A stretch of 36,726 nucleotides of DNA from Armatimonadota bacterium (GCA_025059775.1 JANXCW010000017.1:1-36726), one strand, 5' to 3'; positions 1 to 6,911 are shown, numbered from the stretch's first letter. The notes: generated from the letters alone by a model not told the origin. Program-made: numbers and translations.

Positions 1-2
1 GG

Positions 3-125
3 GCAGAACGTCCCAGCTATGCCCGCGCAGCGCTCAATGAAGCGGCAATAGCCGCCCTGCCTTCTTCTCATGCCAACATCCTGGGTCTCCGGCATGGAGG
101 GCTGGTCGATCTTCTTGCTTTTTAA
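3..125 (+). CDS. C-terminal end of an unidentified protein (partial)
   Basis: An open frame runs in from the left edge and stops with TAA at 123-125, giving the last 40 residues of a protein whose start lies outside the window. The tail is rich in Ala and Leu and ends in HGGLVDLLAF. I do not recognise a family. It converges on the next gene, with only 16 bases between the stop codons, which is typical of a real gene pair. Base composition is lower in G+C than the rest of the window, like its neighbour, so it may belong to the same acquired patch. A chance open frame of this length remains possible. Confidence 0.4.
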   Translation, partial: AERPSYARAALNEAAIAALPSSHANILGLRHGGLVDLLAF

Positions 126-141
126 CTCTCCCCCTGCCCAA

Positions 142-909
142 CTAGGACCCGCGCTGTCTCCAAATTGAGATCACTCGCCCTAAGTGCCTTCGACGCGCCT
201 CCGTCAGCTTGGAAAATCCGTAGTGCTCTAGCACTGCGCGCATTAACGCTTCACCTTGCGCCCCTTTTGACCCCAGGCGCTCTAACATCAGCCATATCTC
301 CGACGCAGGTATTTCCACCAGGTCTCTACCACCGCCAGCCCTCGGTCTAACCCTAGGAGTGCCTGCAAGTCGTACGACCTGCGATTCAAGAGACCGGTCA
401 CCTAGCTCGTCTTCAATAATAATTTCTCCTTCCTTCTGCATGCTGTACAAGGCCCCATTAAGCAGACGCTTTACGGTTTTCCCGGCACGATGCAAAGTAG
501 GACAGCCCGCCACGTAGAGCTTGAAGAGGAATCGTTTCGTTAAGGGACCTTCCTTTCCGATTATCCGCCGCAAAGCCGCCTGAACGTTGGGTCCCCTGTC
601 AATGTACTCATCGGGGTGCATCTGAAATTGCTGAGGGACCCATTCTTGAAGTTCCTTGGGGAGCAGCGGGAACGCTGGCTTACGCTTCTTACGAACCTCG
701 AGCCAGAGATCAGGGATATCTGCTGGGTTGTTCGCAAAAAACGCCGATCTACACGTGTCTCTCCAGGTTTCGGGCAGACCCTGAGGAAGGTCAGAAATCC
801 ATAAGACCTTATCATTTTCTGTGTACTCCGGAATGCGTTTTTTCCGAAGGGTCGCTAGGTGCCCCAGGAAGGAGAGGAGAGATTTTGTCCTATCTAGGCG
901 TGCTGTCAT
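142..909 (-). CDS. Orphan protein resembling the ends of DUF4011/DUF3320-type helicases
   Basis: A 255-residue protein. The ATG at 909 has a good ribosome-binding site (AGGAGG about ten bases upstream). Residues about 8-90 (LRKKRIPEY, KVLWISDLPQ, LWLEVRKKRKP) recall, from memory, the N-terminus of very long superfamily-1 helicases found near defence genes. Residues about 110-250 (GPLTKRFLF, RVRPR, VEIPASEIW, HYGFSKLTEARRRHL) recall the C-terminal DUF3320-like winged-helix part of such proteins. No Walker motifs or nuclease motifs are present, so the ATPase core is absent. It could be a deletion derivative or a free-standing adaptor. Base composition is clearly lower in G+C than the core of the window, which suggests horizontal acquisition. 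The family assignment is by recall only and should be treated as weak. Confidence 0.65.
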   Translation of the reverse strand: MTARLDRTKSLLSFLGHLATLRKKRIPEYTENDKVLWISDLPQGLPETWRDTCRSAFFANNPADIPDLWLEVRKKRKPAFPLLPKELQEWVPQQFQMHPDEYIDRGPNVQAALRRIIGKEGPLTKRFLFKLYVAGCPTLHRAGKTVKRLLNGALYSMQKEGEIIIEDELGDRSLESQVVRLAGTPRVRPRAGGGRDLVEIPASEIWLMLERLGSKGAQGEALMRAVLEHYGFSKLTEARRRHLGRVISIWRQRGS

Positions 910-954
910 GGTTTCCTTGCCTCCTGCGACCCAATCTATCGCACGCTCATAGGA

Positions 955-1041
955 CTATTCCCGGCTACACTTGCCATAGTCCGACTCACCAAATTGTGCC
1001 ACCATGTGCTCAATGGCGATGGCTTCCCACATGTCCTTCAC
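955..1041 (-). pseudogene. Truncated HepT (HEPN/DUF86) toxin remnant
   Basis: Directly after the MNT gene a GTG overlaps its TGA stop (GTGA). It opens a 28-codon frame reading [19 protein letters not shown] and then a few residues to TAG. HepT-type HEPN toxins begin with a similar stretch (V/L-x-D-ML-EAI-xx-IE), and MntA-HepT pairs are usually coupled in this order. Only the first helix is left. The RX4-6H catalytic motif and about 80-100 residues are missing, so this piece cannot be a functional toxin. The call rests on position and a short motif. Confidence 0.35.
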
Positions 1042-1348
1042 CCGCTCGGCGGAGTCTCTCTTAGCGGCACGGCCTCCTTGAGGACACGTTCGCGAATCCG
1101 GGCTCTGAGCCCCTCCTCTGTGACCACGTCCACCGGACAGCCCAGGCGCTGCTCCAACTCGTACTGAAGCCCGCCCAGGTCAAAAAGGGTCCGGCCGGGT
1201 TCAAGGATGACGACGAAGTCCAGGTCACTTTGCTCGTCGGCGTCCCCTCGGGCGACCGAGCCGAAGACGCGCACATCCCGTGCGCCATACTTGGAGCACA
1301 CCCGCGGAATCTCGTCGGCTTTTCCCGAAGTAGCGCTTCAAGTGCCAT
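1038..1348 (-). CDS. MNT-type nucleotidyltransferase (MntA-like antitoxin), frameshifted near its start
   Basis: The main open frame (GTG at 1301 to 1038) carries the minimal nucleotidyltransferase signature [18 protein letters not shown], with the GS motif and the SDLD metal-binding aspartates, followed by the usual [12 protein letters not shown] helix and PVDVV strand. The natural start appears to be the ATG at 1348, preceded by AAGGAG seven bases upstream. From there the frame reads [10 protein letters not shown], then loses register at a run of four A (plus-strand T run 1320-1323). Adding one A restores a continuous protein (…[23 protein letters not shown]), exactly as expected for the family. 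MntA proteins neutralise HepT toxins by AMPylation; here the partner is only a stub. The indel may be real decay or a homopolymer sequencing error. Confidence 0.7.
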
Positions 1349-1481
1349 ATCCAAGCTCCTTGAAGCTCTTCCAGGTCGCCTTCTCCGGCGGGCGCGGTTC
1401 GCCCGTCTGCTCGAGACTTGCTCCGCGAGGCGGCGAGTCGTAGATCCAGGCGGCTTTGTGGTTGTTGCAGGCTGGCACGAA
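1338..1481 (-). CDS. Possible 47-residue ORF ahead of the MNT gene
   Basis: A GTG-started frame from 1481 to a TGA at 1338-1340 overlaps the start of the MNT gene by 11 bases, an arrangement that often marks translational coupling. A GGAGG lies only three to four bases before the GTG, which is closer than ideal. The peptide begins VPACNNHKAAWIYDSP and resembles nothing I know. It lies downstream of the TATAAT promoter at about 1530, so it would be transcribed. It may equally be untranslated leader. Confidence 0.25.
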   Translation of the reverse strand, partial: FVPACNNHKAAWIYDSPPRGASLEQTGEPRPPEKATWKSFKELGYGT

Positions 1482-1523
1482 CCTCCGCGCCGTCCCCCTG
1501 GAACGTTCACCCCCGTCGCGGCC

Positions 1524-1552
1524 ATTATAGCAACTGGCGTTCGCGGGTCCAG
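1524..1552 (-). promoter_or_regulatory. Extended -10 promoter reading toward the MNT gene
   Basis: On the minus strand an exact TATAAT (1529-1524) is preceded by TGC, giving the full extended -10 TGNTATAAT. A poor -35 (CTGGAC, 1552-1547) lies 17 bases upstream, which is usual for extended -10 promoters. Transcription would start near 1517 and reach the MNT gene after about 170 bases. Confidence 0.5.
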
Positions 1553-1730
1553 AGTGCCGACCTCCGGCTCGGGCGACGGGAGGCGGGCACCCTCGCGGGC
1601 GGCCGCCCTGCGACTGGCTCGTGCGAACCGCGCTCACCTGTGCACCTGCAGGAAGGTTGCCCCGGGGGCCCGACTGCGCAGGGCGCGCTATGACTTTTGC
1701 CTCGCGAAGTGCACAGCCTGCCCCACGTCC
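1553..1730. other. Stretch without a recognisable gene
   Basis: No frame on either strand here has a plausible start, ribosome-binding site or familiar protein motif. It separates the MNT promoter from the decayed ferredoxin/P450 remnants and is probably degenerate sequence. Confidence 0.4.
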
Positions 1731-1750
1731 GTCGGGCCGTGTGGCCCGAC
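1731..1750 (-). terminator. Perfect 8-bp hairpin after the ferredoxin remnant
   Basis: GTCGGGCC (1731-1738) and GGCCCGAC (1743-1750) form a perfect stem with a 4-base loop, one base past the ferredoxin remnant's stop. No U-tract follows on either strand, so it may be a Rho-independent terminator of the GC-rich kind or only a relic of one. Confidence 0.35.
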
Positions 1751-1751
1751 C

Positions 1752-1914
1752 CTACGGGAACAGCTGCTCGCCCGTGTCTGCGTCGTACACCGTGATGGCC
1801 ATGGTGGGACAGCCCTCCGCGGCCTCCGGGACCGTCTCCACGGGGTCGCCTTCCGGGTCGGTGACCGCGGACCGGACCTCGGGGTTGAGGGCAAAGGTGC
1901 GGGGCGCCGCACGG
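1752..1914 (-). pseudogene. C-terminal remnant of a [4Fe-4S]/[3Fe-4S]-type ferredoxin
   Basis: This minus-strand frame ends in EAAEGCPTMAITVYD and a short tail before TAG at 1754-1752. A typical small ferredoxin ends the same way: the last cluster cysteine followed by Pro (CPTxAI), then an acidic tail. About 50 residues remain and the N-terminal cluster cysteines (CxxxxxC…) are gone. The frame begins directly where a P450 heme-loop fragment ends, so an internal deletion seems to have joined two formerly adjacent genes. P450-ferredoxin neighbours are common, the ferredoxin being the P450's electron donor. The piece has no start codon of its own. Confidence 0.55.
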
Positions 1915-2010
1915 CTACCACTCCACGGGCAGCTCCACCAGGGCCCGGGACACGATGGTGGGGCAGATGTGGATCCCGTGGCCGAAGGCCACGTGGGTGG
2001 GCTGAGCTCC
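1915..2010 (-). pseudogene. Cytochrome P450 heme-loop remnant
   Basis: The frame reads HVAFGHGIHICPTIVSRALV and stops at 1917-1915. This matches the P450 heme-binding signature FGxGxHxCxG with the axial cysteine in place, but the glycine two residues after it is Thr. In intact P450s about 40-50 residues follow this loop and some 350 precede it; here the I-helix, ExxR motif and C-terminus are absent. The fragment leads straight into the ferredoxin tail. I read the pair as a decayed P450-ferredoxin operon. The short motif is diagnostic but the call would benefit from a profile search. Confidence 0.5.
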
Positions 2011-2094
2011 CGCCCTTCGGCTCGACCGGCGGGTCGGCTCGGTGGGTGGCTGGGGTCTTCCGGAAGGTGCGGCGGGTGGGCCGGTACACCTTCG

Positions 2095-2103
2095 TGGCAT
2101 AAT
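2095..2103 (+). promoter_or_regulatory. Extended -10 giving a leaderless MFS transcript
   Basis: TGGCATAAT fits the extended -10 (TGN plus CATAAT). The GTG start of the MFS gene lies exactly six bases after the hexamer, so the expected transcription start falls on the first base of the start codon. No convincing -35 is visible, which extended -10 promoters tolerate. Confidence 0.5.
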
Positions 2104-2109
2104 GGGGGC

Positions 2110-3297
2110 GTGAACCGTCCGCTCGTCATTATCTTCCTCACCGTGCTCACGAACCTGATCGGGTTCGGGATTGTAATCCCGCTGCTGCCGTACTATGCCC
2201 GTGCGCTCGGCGCCTCGCCCGTGGTGATCGGGCTCCTTTTCGCCTCGTACTCCGCCTGCCAGCTCCTGGCTGCTCCCGTACTGGGCGTGTGGTCGGACCG
2301 ATGGGGCCGGAGACCTGTGCTCCTGCTGAGCCTGCTGGGAACCGCCTTGAGCTTCGTGCTCCTCGCCCTGGCCCATTCCGTGGGCATGCTGTTCGCGGCC
2401 CGGATCATCGATGGGCTTTCGGGCGGAAACATCTCCACGGCCCGTGCTTACATTGCAGACGTGACCCCAGCGGAGGACCGGGCGCGGGCCTTCGGCCTCA
2501 TCGGAGCCGCCTTCGGTCTGGGATTCATCGTCGGCCCGGCCCTGGGCGGTGTGCTGGCCCACCTCAGCTACGCGGCGCCCGCGTGGGTGGCGGCAGGCGT
2601 TACCCTGGGCGCCGCGATCCTGGCCTGGCTGTGGCTGCCGGAGACCGTGCACCGGGTCTCTGCCTCCCGCGGCCCGGTCTGGCGGGAACTTCCCCGCCTT
2701 CTCCGGCATCCGCATCTGGGACCCCTGCTGGGGGTGGACTTCCTGTACTGGGCCACGGCCTCGGTGTACCAGACCACCTTTGCTCTGTTCGTGAGCCACC
2801 GGTTCGGCTTTGGCCCGGGACAGGCCGGTGTCCTGCTGGCCCTCTGGGGCTTCGTGGGGGCTGTGGTCCAGGTGGGTGTGGTGGGACCCGTGGTGCGACG
2901 GGTGGGAGAAGGACGGGCCCTGGCCATGGGGCTTTTATTGGCCGGGCTAGGATTGGGCGCTGCCGCGGCGAGCCATACCGCCACCCTGTTCGTCCTGAGC
3001 ACGCTTCCTGCGGCCCTCGGCGCCGGGGTCTCCAACCCCGCCCTGGTGGCGCTCTTAAGCCGATCCGCACGTCCAGGGGAGCAGGGGGTGGTGCAGGGGG
3101 TGGCGAGCACCCTGGAGAGCCTGGGGCGCATGGTGGGGCCGATCTGGGGCAACGGGACATTGGGGGCCTTTGGAGAGGGCGCGGCCTTCAGCTCCGCGGC
3201 CGCGGTGATGGCCCTCACGGGGCTGCTGGCCCTGCGGCTGCGACCCCTTCCCGCCCCGTGCGAGACCCCCGCGCGCATGCTTTCCCTGCGGAGGTAG
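2110..3297 (+). CDS. MFS efflux transporter, TetA/DHA1-like
   Basis: A 395-residue inner-membrane transporter with about twelve hydrophobic segments. The first loop holds the MFS motif A (GVWSDRWGRRP), and the fifth segment has the antiporter motif C (GFIVGPALGGVL), which places it among drug:H+ antiporters of the DHA1 group, near tetracycline-efflux proteins in style. The substrate cannot be read from sequence. The reading frame is open far upstream of 2110, but that part reads as low-complexity sequence over the P450/ferredoxin remnant. The GTG at 2110 directly precedes the first membrane segment (NRPLVIIFLTVLTNLIGFG) and sits where transcription should begin, so the mRNA is probably leaderless. 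The next gene starts five bases after its stop. Confidence 0.88.
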   Translation: MNRPLVIIFLTVLTNLIGFGIVIPLLPYYARALGASPVVIGLLFASYSACQLLAAPVLGVWSDRWGRRPVLLLSLLGTALSFVLLALAHSVGMLFAARIIDGLSGGNISTARAYIADVTPAEDRARAFGLIGAAFGLGFIVGPALGGVLAHLSYAAPAWVAAGVTLGAAILAWLWLPETVHRVSASRGPVWRELPRLLRHPHLGPLLGVDFLYWATASVYQTTFALFVSHRFGFGPGQAGVLLALWGFVGAVVQVGVVGPVVRRVGEGRALAMGLLLAGLGLGAAAASHTATLFVLSTLPAALGAGVSNPALVALLSRSARPGEQGVVQGVASTLESLGRMVGPIWGNGTLGAFGEGAAFSSAAAVMALTGLLALRLRPLPAPCETPARMLSLRR

Positions 3298-3301
3298 GCC
3301 C

Positions 3302-3874
3302 GTGCGAGCTCGGGTGGACTGGCAGACGAAGTTTCATCAGGCGCTTCCGTACCATGCCTTCCTGGATCGCTACGGGACCGAGGCACACCGGGAGCGGTGG
3401 CGGCGGGTCTACGAGGCAGTGAGGCTCACGGGGGAGCAGCGGGCGCTGCTGGAGGGATTCCAGCGCGACATGAAGCTGTTGGTCCTGGCGGGGACGTGGT
3501 GCGGGGACTGCGTAAACCAGTGCCCCATCCTCCAGCGGTTCGCGGAGGTCACCCCCCGCATCGAGCTTCGGTTCCTGGAGCGGGACGAGCATCCGGACGT
3601 GCGGGAGGAACTCGCCATCAACCTCGGCTACCGCATTCCCGTGGTGGTGTTTTTGAGCGAGGACTTCGTGGAGGTGGCCCGGTACGGGGAGCGCACCCTA
3701 TCCCTGTACCGGCAGATGGCCATCGAACATCTGGGGCCCGCCTGCCCCGTGGGGATCCGGCCTCCCGGGGAGGATCTTCTCCGGAACGTGACACAGGAGT
3801 GGCTGAACGAGGTGGAGCGGGCGCAGCTCCTCCTGCGGCTTTCCCCGCGCCTGCGACAGCGATACGGAGACTAG
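3302..3874 (+). CDS. Thioredoxin-fold protein with a WCGDC active site
   Basis: A 190-residue cytoplasmic protein starting at GTG 3302, six bases after GGAGG that overlaps the MFS stop. The central motif TWCGDCVNQCP is a redox-active CxxC in a thioredoxin fold, followed by the cis-proline strand (YRIPVVVFL). Its likely role is thiol-disulfide reduction of an unknown partner. The N-terminal 50 residues (Trp/Arg-rich, FHQALPYHAFL) extend beyond a classic thioredoxin, as in the thioredoxin-family proteins of Bacillus YtpP/YneN style, though I cannot name the subfamily. No signal peptide is seen. It is tightly packed between the MFS gene and the spermidine-synthase-like gene and is probably co-transcribed with both. 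Confidence 0.8.
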   Translation: MRARVDWQTKFHQALPYHAFLDRYGTEAHRERWRRVYEAVRLTGEQRALLEGFQRDMKLLVLAGTWCGDCVNQCPILQRFAEVTPRIELRFLERDEHPDVREELAINLGYRIPVVVFLSEDFVEVARYGERTLSLYRQMAIEHLGPACPVGIRPPGEDLLRNVTQEWLNEVERAQLLLRLSPRLRQRYGD

Positions 3875-3885
3875 GAGGTGGAACC

Positions 3886-5379
3886 ATTCTCGAGCTCATC
3901 GTGTTCGCAAGCGGCGGGGTCCTGCTGGCCCTGGAGATTGTGGCGAGCCGCGTGCTGGCCCCCACCTTCGGCAACTCCATCTTCGTGTGGGGGAGCCTCA
4001 TCGGTGTGTTCCTGACGGCCCTGAGCGTGGGATACTGGGTGGGCGGGCACGTGGCGGACCGCTACCCCCGCTACGGCGTCTTCTGCGGCCTCGTGCTCCT
4101 GGCGGGGCTGCTGGTGGTGCCGATTCCCGCGGTGAGCCCATGGCTCCTTGAGCGCATCGCCCTGGCGGATGTGGGGCCCCGCATGGGCCCCCTGCTGGCA
4201 GCGACCCTCCTCTTTTTCCCGGCGAGCCTGGTGATGGGCACCGTCTCGCCCTTCGCGGTGCGGCTCGCAGCCCGCACGGTACAGACCGTGGGCAACACCG
4301 CGGGGCGGCTGTACGCCCTCTCCACCCTGGGCAGCATCGCCGGATGCCTTGCCGCGGCCTTCTGGCTTCTCTCGGTGATGGGCGTGCGGGAGATCATCCT
4401 GGTCCTAGGGCTCGTGGAGATGGGCATGGCGGCCCTCGGATTCGCGGTGGCCCGACGGGTGGGGTGGGCGGTGGCGGCGACCGCGGCGGGAGTCGTCGCA
4501 GCCGTTTTGATCCCCCGGGTGGGGTACGCGGGCCCGCCCGGAGTGGTCTATGCCCGGGACACGGTCTACCACCGCATCACTGTGAGCGATGAGGGCGGGG
4601 TGCGCTACCTCAAACTGGACAACTACTGGCAGAGCGCCATGGACCTGCAGGACCCGAACCGTACCGTGTTCCGGTACGCGGACTACATGCACGCGGGCAT
4701 GCTGTTCGTACCGGACCCGGCACGGGTGCTCCTCATCGGCGTGGGGGGCGGTACGCTTCCCAAGCAGTACCTCCGGAACTACCCCGGGGTCCACATGGAC
4801 ATGGTGGACATCGATCCGCACGTGATCGAGGTGGCCCGCCACTACTTCCACGTGCCCGTGGGCGGCCGCCTGCGTGCCTTTGCGGAGGACGGACGTCAGT
4901 TCGTCCGCCGCACCTCCGACCGCTACGACCAGGTCCTCATGGACGCCTACCTCCGCGACACCCTTCCCTTCCACCTCGCCACCCGGGAGTTCTTCCAGGA
5001 GGTCCGGGGGATCCTCACGCCCCGCGGGGTGTTCGTGATGAACGTCATCGGGGCCATGGCGGGCCCCGAGAGCCGGCTGTTCCGGGCTGTGTACCGGACC
5101 CTGCGGGAAGTTTTTCCCGCGGTGTACGTTTTCCCAGTTGAGTTCGGCCCGTGGGGAGGGGAGGAGGCCCTGCGGAACATCATCGTGGTGGGCACCCAGA
5201 AGCCTCCGGAGCCACCCGGCTCGATCCGCGCGCGCTATGCGCGGGTGCGAAACCGGATTCGGATTCCGGATTTCGGGGCCGTGGTACGGGATCTGTACAT
5301 CCGGCCGGTCCCCACCCAGGACGTGCCTGTGCTTTCCGATAACTACGCACCCGTGGACGACCTGATCCACGCCCGCTAG
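3886..5379 (+). CDS. Membrane-anchored spermidine-synthase-like protein, probable ATT start
   Basis: A protein of about 497 residues. The first 200 hold six to seven hydrophobic segments. The C-terminal half is a spermidine synthase/Rossmann methyltransferase fold: VLLIGVGGGTLPKQYL is the nucleotide-binding loop, DMVDIDPHVIEVAR the acidic strand, and DQVLMDAYL the catalytic-region aspartate. Such fused-MFS synthases are common in bacteria, and their substrate is often not spermidine. GGAGGT (3874-3879) overlaps the stop of the previous gene and lies six bases before ATT at 3886. The nearest in-frame GTG (3901) is 21 bases away and would cut into the first membrane segment. ATT is a rare start known from infC, so the call is an inference. 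The aminopropyl-transfer residues were not checked individually. Confidence 0.82.
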   Translation: MLELIVFASGGVLLALEIVASRVLAPTFGNSIFVWGSLIGVFLTALSVGYWVGGHVADRYPRYGVFCGLVLLAGLLVVPIPAVSPWLLERIALADVGPRMGPLLAATLLFFPASLVMGTVSPFAVRLAARTVQTVGNTAGRLYALSTLGSIAGCLAAAFWLLSVMGVREIILVLGLVEMGMAALGFAVARRVGWAVAATAAGVVAAVLIPRVGYAGPPGVVYARDTVYHRITVSDEGGVRYLKLDNYWQSAMDLQDPNRTVFRYADYMHAGMLFVPDPARVLLIGVGGGTLPKQYLRNYPGVHMDMVDIDPHVIEVARHYFHVPVGGRLRAFAEDGRQFVRRTSDRYDQVLMDAYLRDTLPFHLATREFFQEVRGILTPRGVFVMNVIGAMAGPESRLFRAVYRTLREVFPAVYVFPVEFGPWGGEEALRNIIVVGTQKPPEPPGSIRARYARVRNRIRIPDFGAVVRDLYIRPVPTQDVPVLSDNYAPVDDLIHAR

Positions 5380-5389
5380 GGAGTTGCGC

Positions 5390-5752
5390 ATGTCGGGGGT
5401 CCTGAAGCTGTATGTGGGGGACGTGATCCGCACGCGGAAAAAGCACCCCTGCGGCGGGGACGTGTGGGTGATCGAGCGGGTGGGTGCGGATGTGGGCATG
5501 ACCTGCCGCACGTGCGGCCGGTACGTGCTCATGGATCGCATCAAGCTGGAGCGCCGCATCCGGGAGTTCCTGGAACGGGGGGGTGAAGAGGCTCCTCTTC
5601 TCCCTCCGCGGCTTCCGCCCAGGCCCATCCGCTATCCGGAGCCGCCTCGGCGCGGCCGCAAAACCACGCTCCCGGAGGCTCCCCCCCGCCCCCGGCGCCG
5701 GATCGTGAAGCGGGCGACGCACGCGGAATGGGGCTCGCAGTCGGCATCGTAG
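5390..5752 (+). CDS. DUF951 family protein
   Basis: A 120-residue protein from ATG 5390, with AGGGAG six bases upstream. Residues about 5-62 are the DUF951 domain: VGDVIRTRKKHPCGGDVW, then VGADVGMTCRTCGRYVLMDR, with three cysteines (HPCGG and CRTCG) that look like a small metal site. Family members are normally about 65 residues. Here the protein continues for roughly 55 Pro/Arg-rich residues that run into the start of ychF, overlapping it by 25 bases. The extension begins right after a run of seven G (5578-5584), so a sequence slip there is conceivable. DUF951 next to ychF is a conserved Firmicutes neighbourhood; the function is unknown. Confidence 0.85.
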   Translation: MSGVLKLYVGDVIRTRKKHPCGGDVWVIERVGADVGMTCRTCGRYVLMDRIKLERRIREFLERGGEEAPLLPPRLPPRPIRYPEPPRRGRKTTLPEAPPRPRRRIVKRATHAEWGSQSAS

Positions 5753-6810
5753 GGCTTCCCAACGCAGGGAAGTCCACCCTCTACCGCGCGCTCACCCGCG
5801 CGTCCGTGGCCATCGCGCCCTATCCCTTCACCACCCTCGAGCCCAACGTGGGCGTGGTGGCCGTGCCGGATCCCCGCCTTGCGGCCATCGCGCGGGCGGT
5901 GGGCGCTCAACGCGTGGTGCCCGCCACCATCCGGGTGGTGGACATCGCGGGTCTGGTACGCGGGGCACACCGGGGAGAAGGGCTCGGGAACCAGTTCCTG
6001 GCCCACATCCGGGAGACCTCCGCCCTCCTGCACGTGGTGCGGGCCTTCGAGGATCCGGAAGCTCCGCACGTGGAGGGTGCTCCGGACCCGATGCGGGACA
6101 TCGGGATCGTGGAGCTGGAGCTCAGCCTGGCGGATCTCACCACTGTGGCACGCAGGCGGGAACGCCTGGCCCCTCGGGCCCGTGTCGGGGATCGGACGGC
6201 TCGCACGGAGCTGGAGGTGCTCGATCAGGTGGAGGCGCAGCTCAACCGGGGAGAACCCGTGCGGCTGCTGCCCGCGGCCGTACGGGAGGCGGTGCGGCAC
6301 CTGCGGTTGCTCACCGACAAACCCGTGGCCTACGTGTTGAACGTGGGGGAGAACGGACGGGTGCCGGGATGGGAAGCTGTGCAGGAGCACGCGGCGCGCA
6401 CCGGGGGGGAGGTGGTGGTGGTGAACCTGAAACTCGAGGTGGAGCTGCTCGATCTGCCCCCCGAGGAGGCGGTCGCCTACCGGCAGGCCCTGGGGCTCGG
6501 AGAGGATGCCCTCCACCGGGTGATCCGGGCCGCCTACGAGCTATTGGGGCTCGTCACCTTTTTCTCCATCGAGAGCGGAGAGGTGCGGGCGTGGCCGGTG
6601 CCCCGGGGAACCCCGGCTCAGGAGGCGGCAGGGGAGATCCACTCGGACATGATGCGAGGGTTCGTGGCCGCGGAGGTGATCTCGTGGGAGGATCTGGTGC
6701 AGGCGGGCTCCGTGGCCGCGGCCCGGGAGCAGGGGAAGGTTCGGACGGAGGGCCGGAGCTACAGGGTCCGGGACGGAGACGTGATCACCTTCCGGTTCGC
6801 TCCCCGGTGA
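5728..6810 (+). CDS. ychF: Redox-regulated ATPase YchF (Obg-like GTPase family)
   Basis: A 360-residue cytoplasmic P-loop ATPase of the TRAFAC/Obg group, associated with ribosomes and stress responses. The Walker A GLPNAGKST is at residues 8-16 and switch II is DIAGLVRGAH. The G4 position reads NVGE rather than NKxD, the hallmark that makes YchF prefer ATP. The central part is a coiled-coil domain, and the C-terminal 85 residues are the TGS domain (FFSIESGEVRAW … HSDMMRGFVAAEV). Length matches the family. It overlaps DUF951, so the two are almost certainly co-translated. A sigma-54-type promoter follows its stop. Confidence 0.96.
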   Translation: MGLAVGIVGLPNAGKSTLYRALTRASVAIAPYPFTTLEPNVGVVAVPDPRLAAIARAVGAQRVVPATIRVVDIAGLVRGAHRGEGLGNQFLAHIRETSALLHVVRAFEDPEAPHVEGAPDPMRDIGIVELELSLADLTTVARRRERLAPRARVGDRTARTELEVLDQVEAQLNRGEPVRLLPAAVREAVRHLRLLTDKPVAYVLNVGENGRVPGWEAVQEHAARTGGEVVVVNLKLEVELLDLPPEEAVAYRQALGLGEDALHRVIRAAYELLGLVTFFSIESGEVRAWPVPRGTPAQEAAGEIHSDMMRGFVAAEVISWEDLVQAGSVAAAREQGKVRTEGRSYRVRDGDVITFRFAPR

Positions 6811-6815
6811 TTGCC

Positions 6816-6831
6816 TGGCACGGGAATTGCT
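6816..6831 (+). promoter_or_regulatory. Sigma-54 (RpoN) -24/-12 promoter
   Basis: TGGCACGGGAATTGCT matches the RpoN consensus TGGCACG-N4-TTGCW at every defined position, with the invariant GG and GC separated by exactly ten bases. It begins six bases after the ychF stop. Initiation would fall near 6842, about 70 bases before the small coiled-coil gene. No enhancer-binding-protein site is recognisable in the short upstream gap; it would have to lie inside ychF. Confidence 0.7.
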
Positions 6832-6911
6832 AGTAGATCCGGTGGGGCTGTGGGCCCCCAAACCGAGGATCCGCATTCCACAGCATGGAAGACGAGTACG
6901 GAGGAGATCCG

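Noticed and set aside
1621-2109. Upstream 163-codon extension of the MFS reading frame
   Set aside because: It is low-complexity Gly/Arg/Pro sequence antisense to the P450/ferredoxin remnants, has no ribosome-binding site, and precedes the predicted transcription start.
3397-3885. Long upstream extension of the spermidine-synthase-like frame
   Set aside because: It overlaps the thioredoxin-like gene in another phase and has the composition of a shadow frame.
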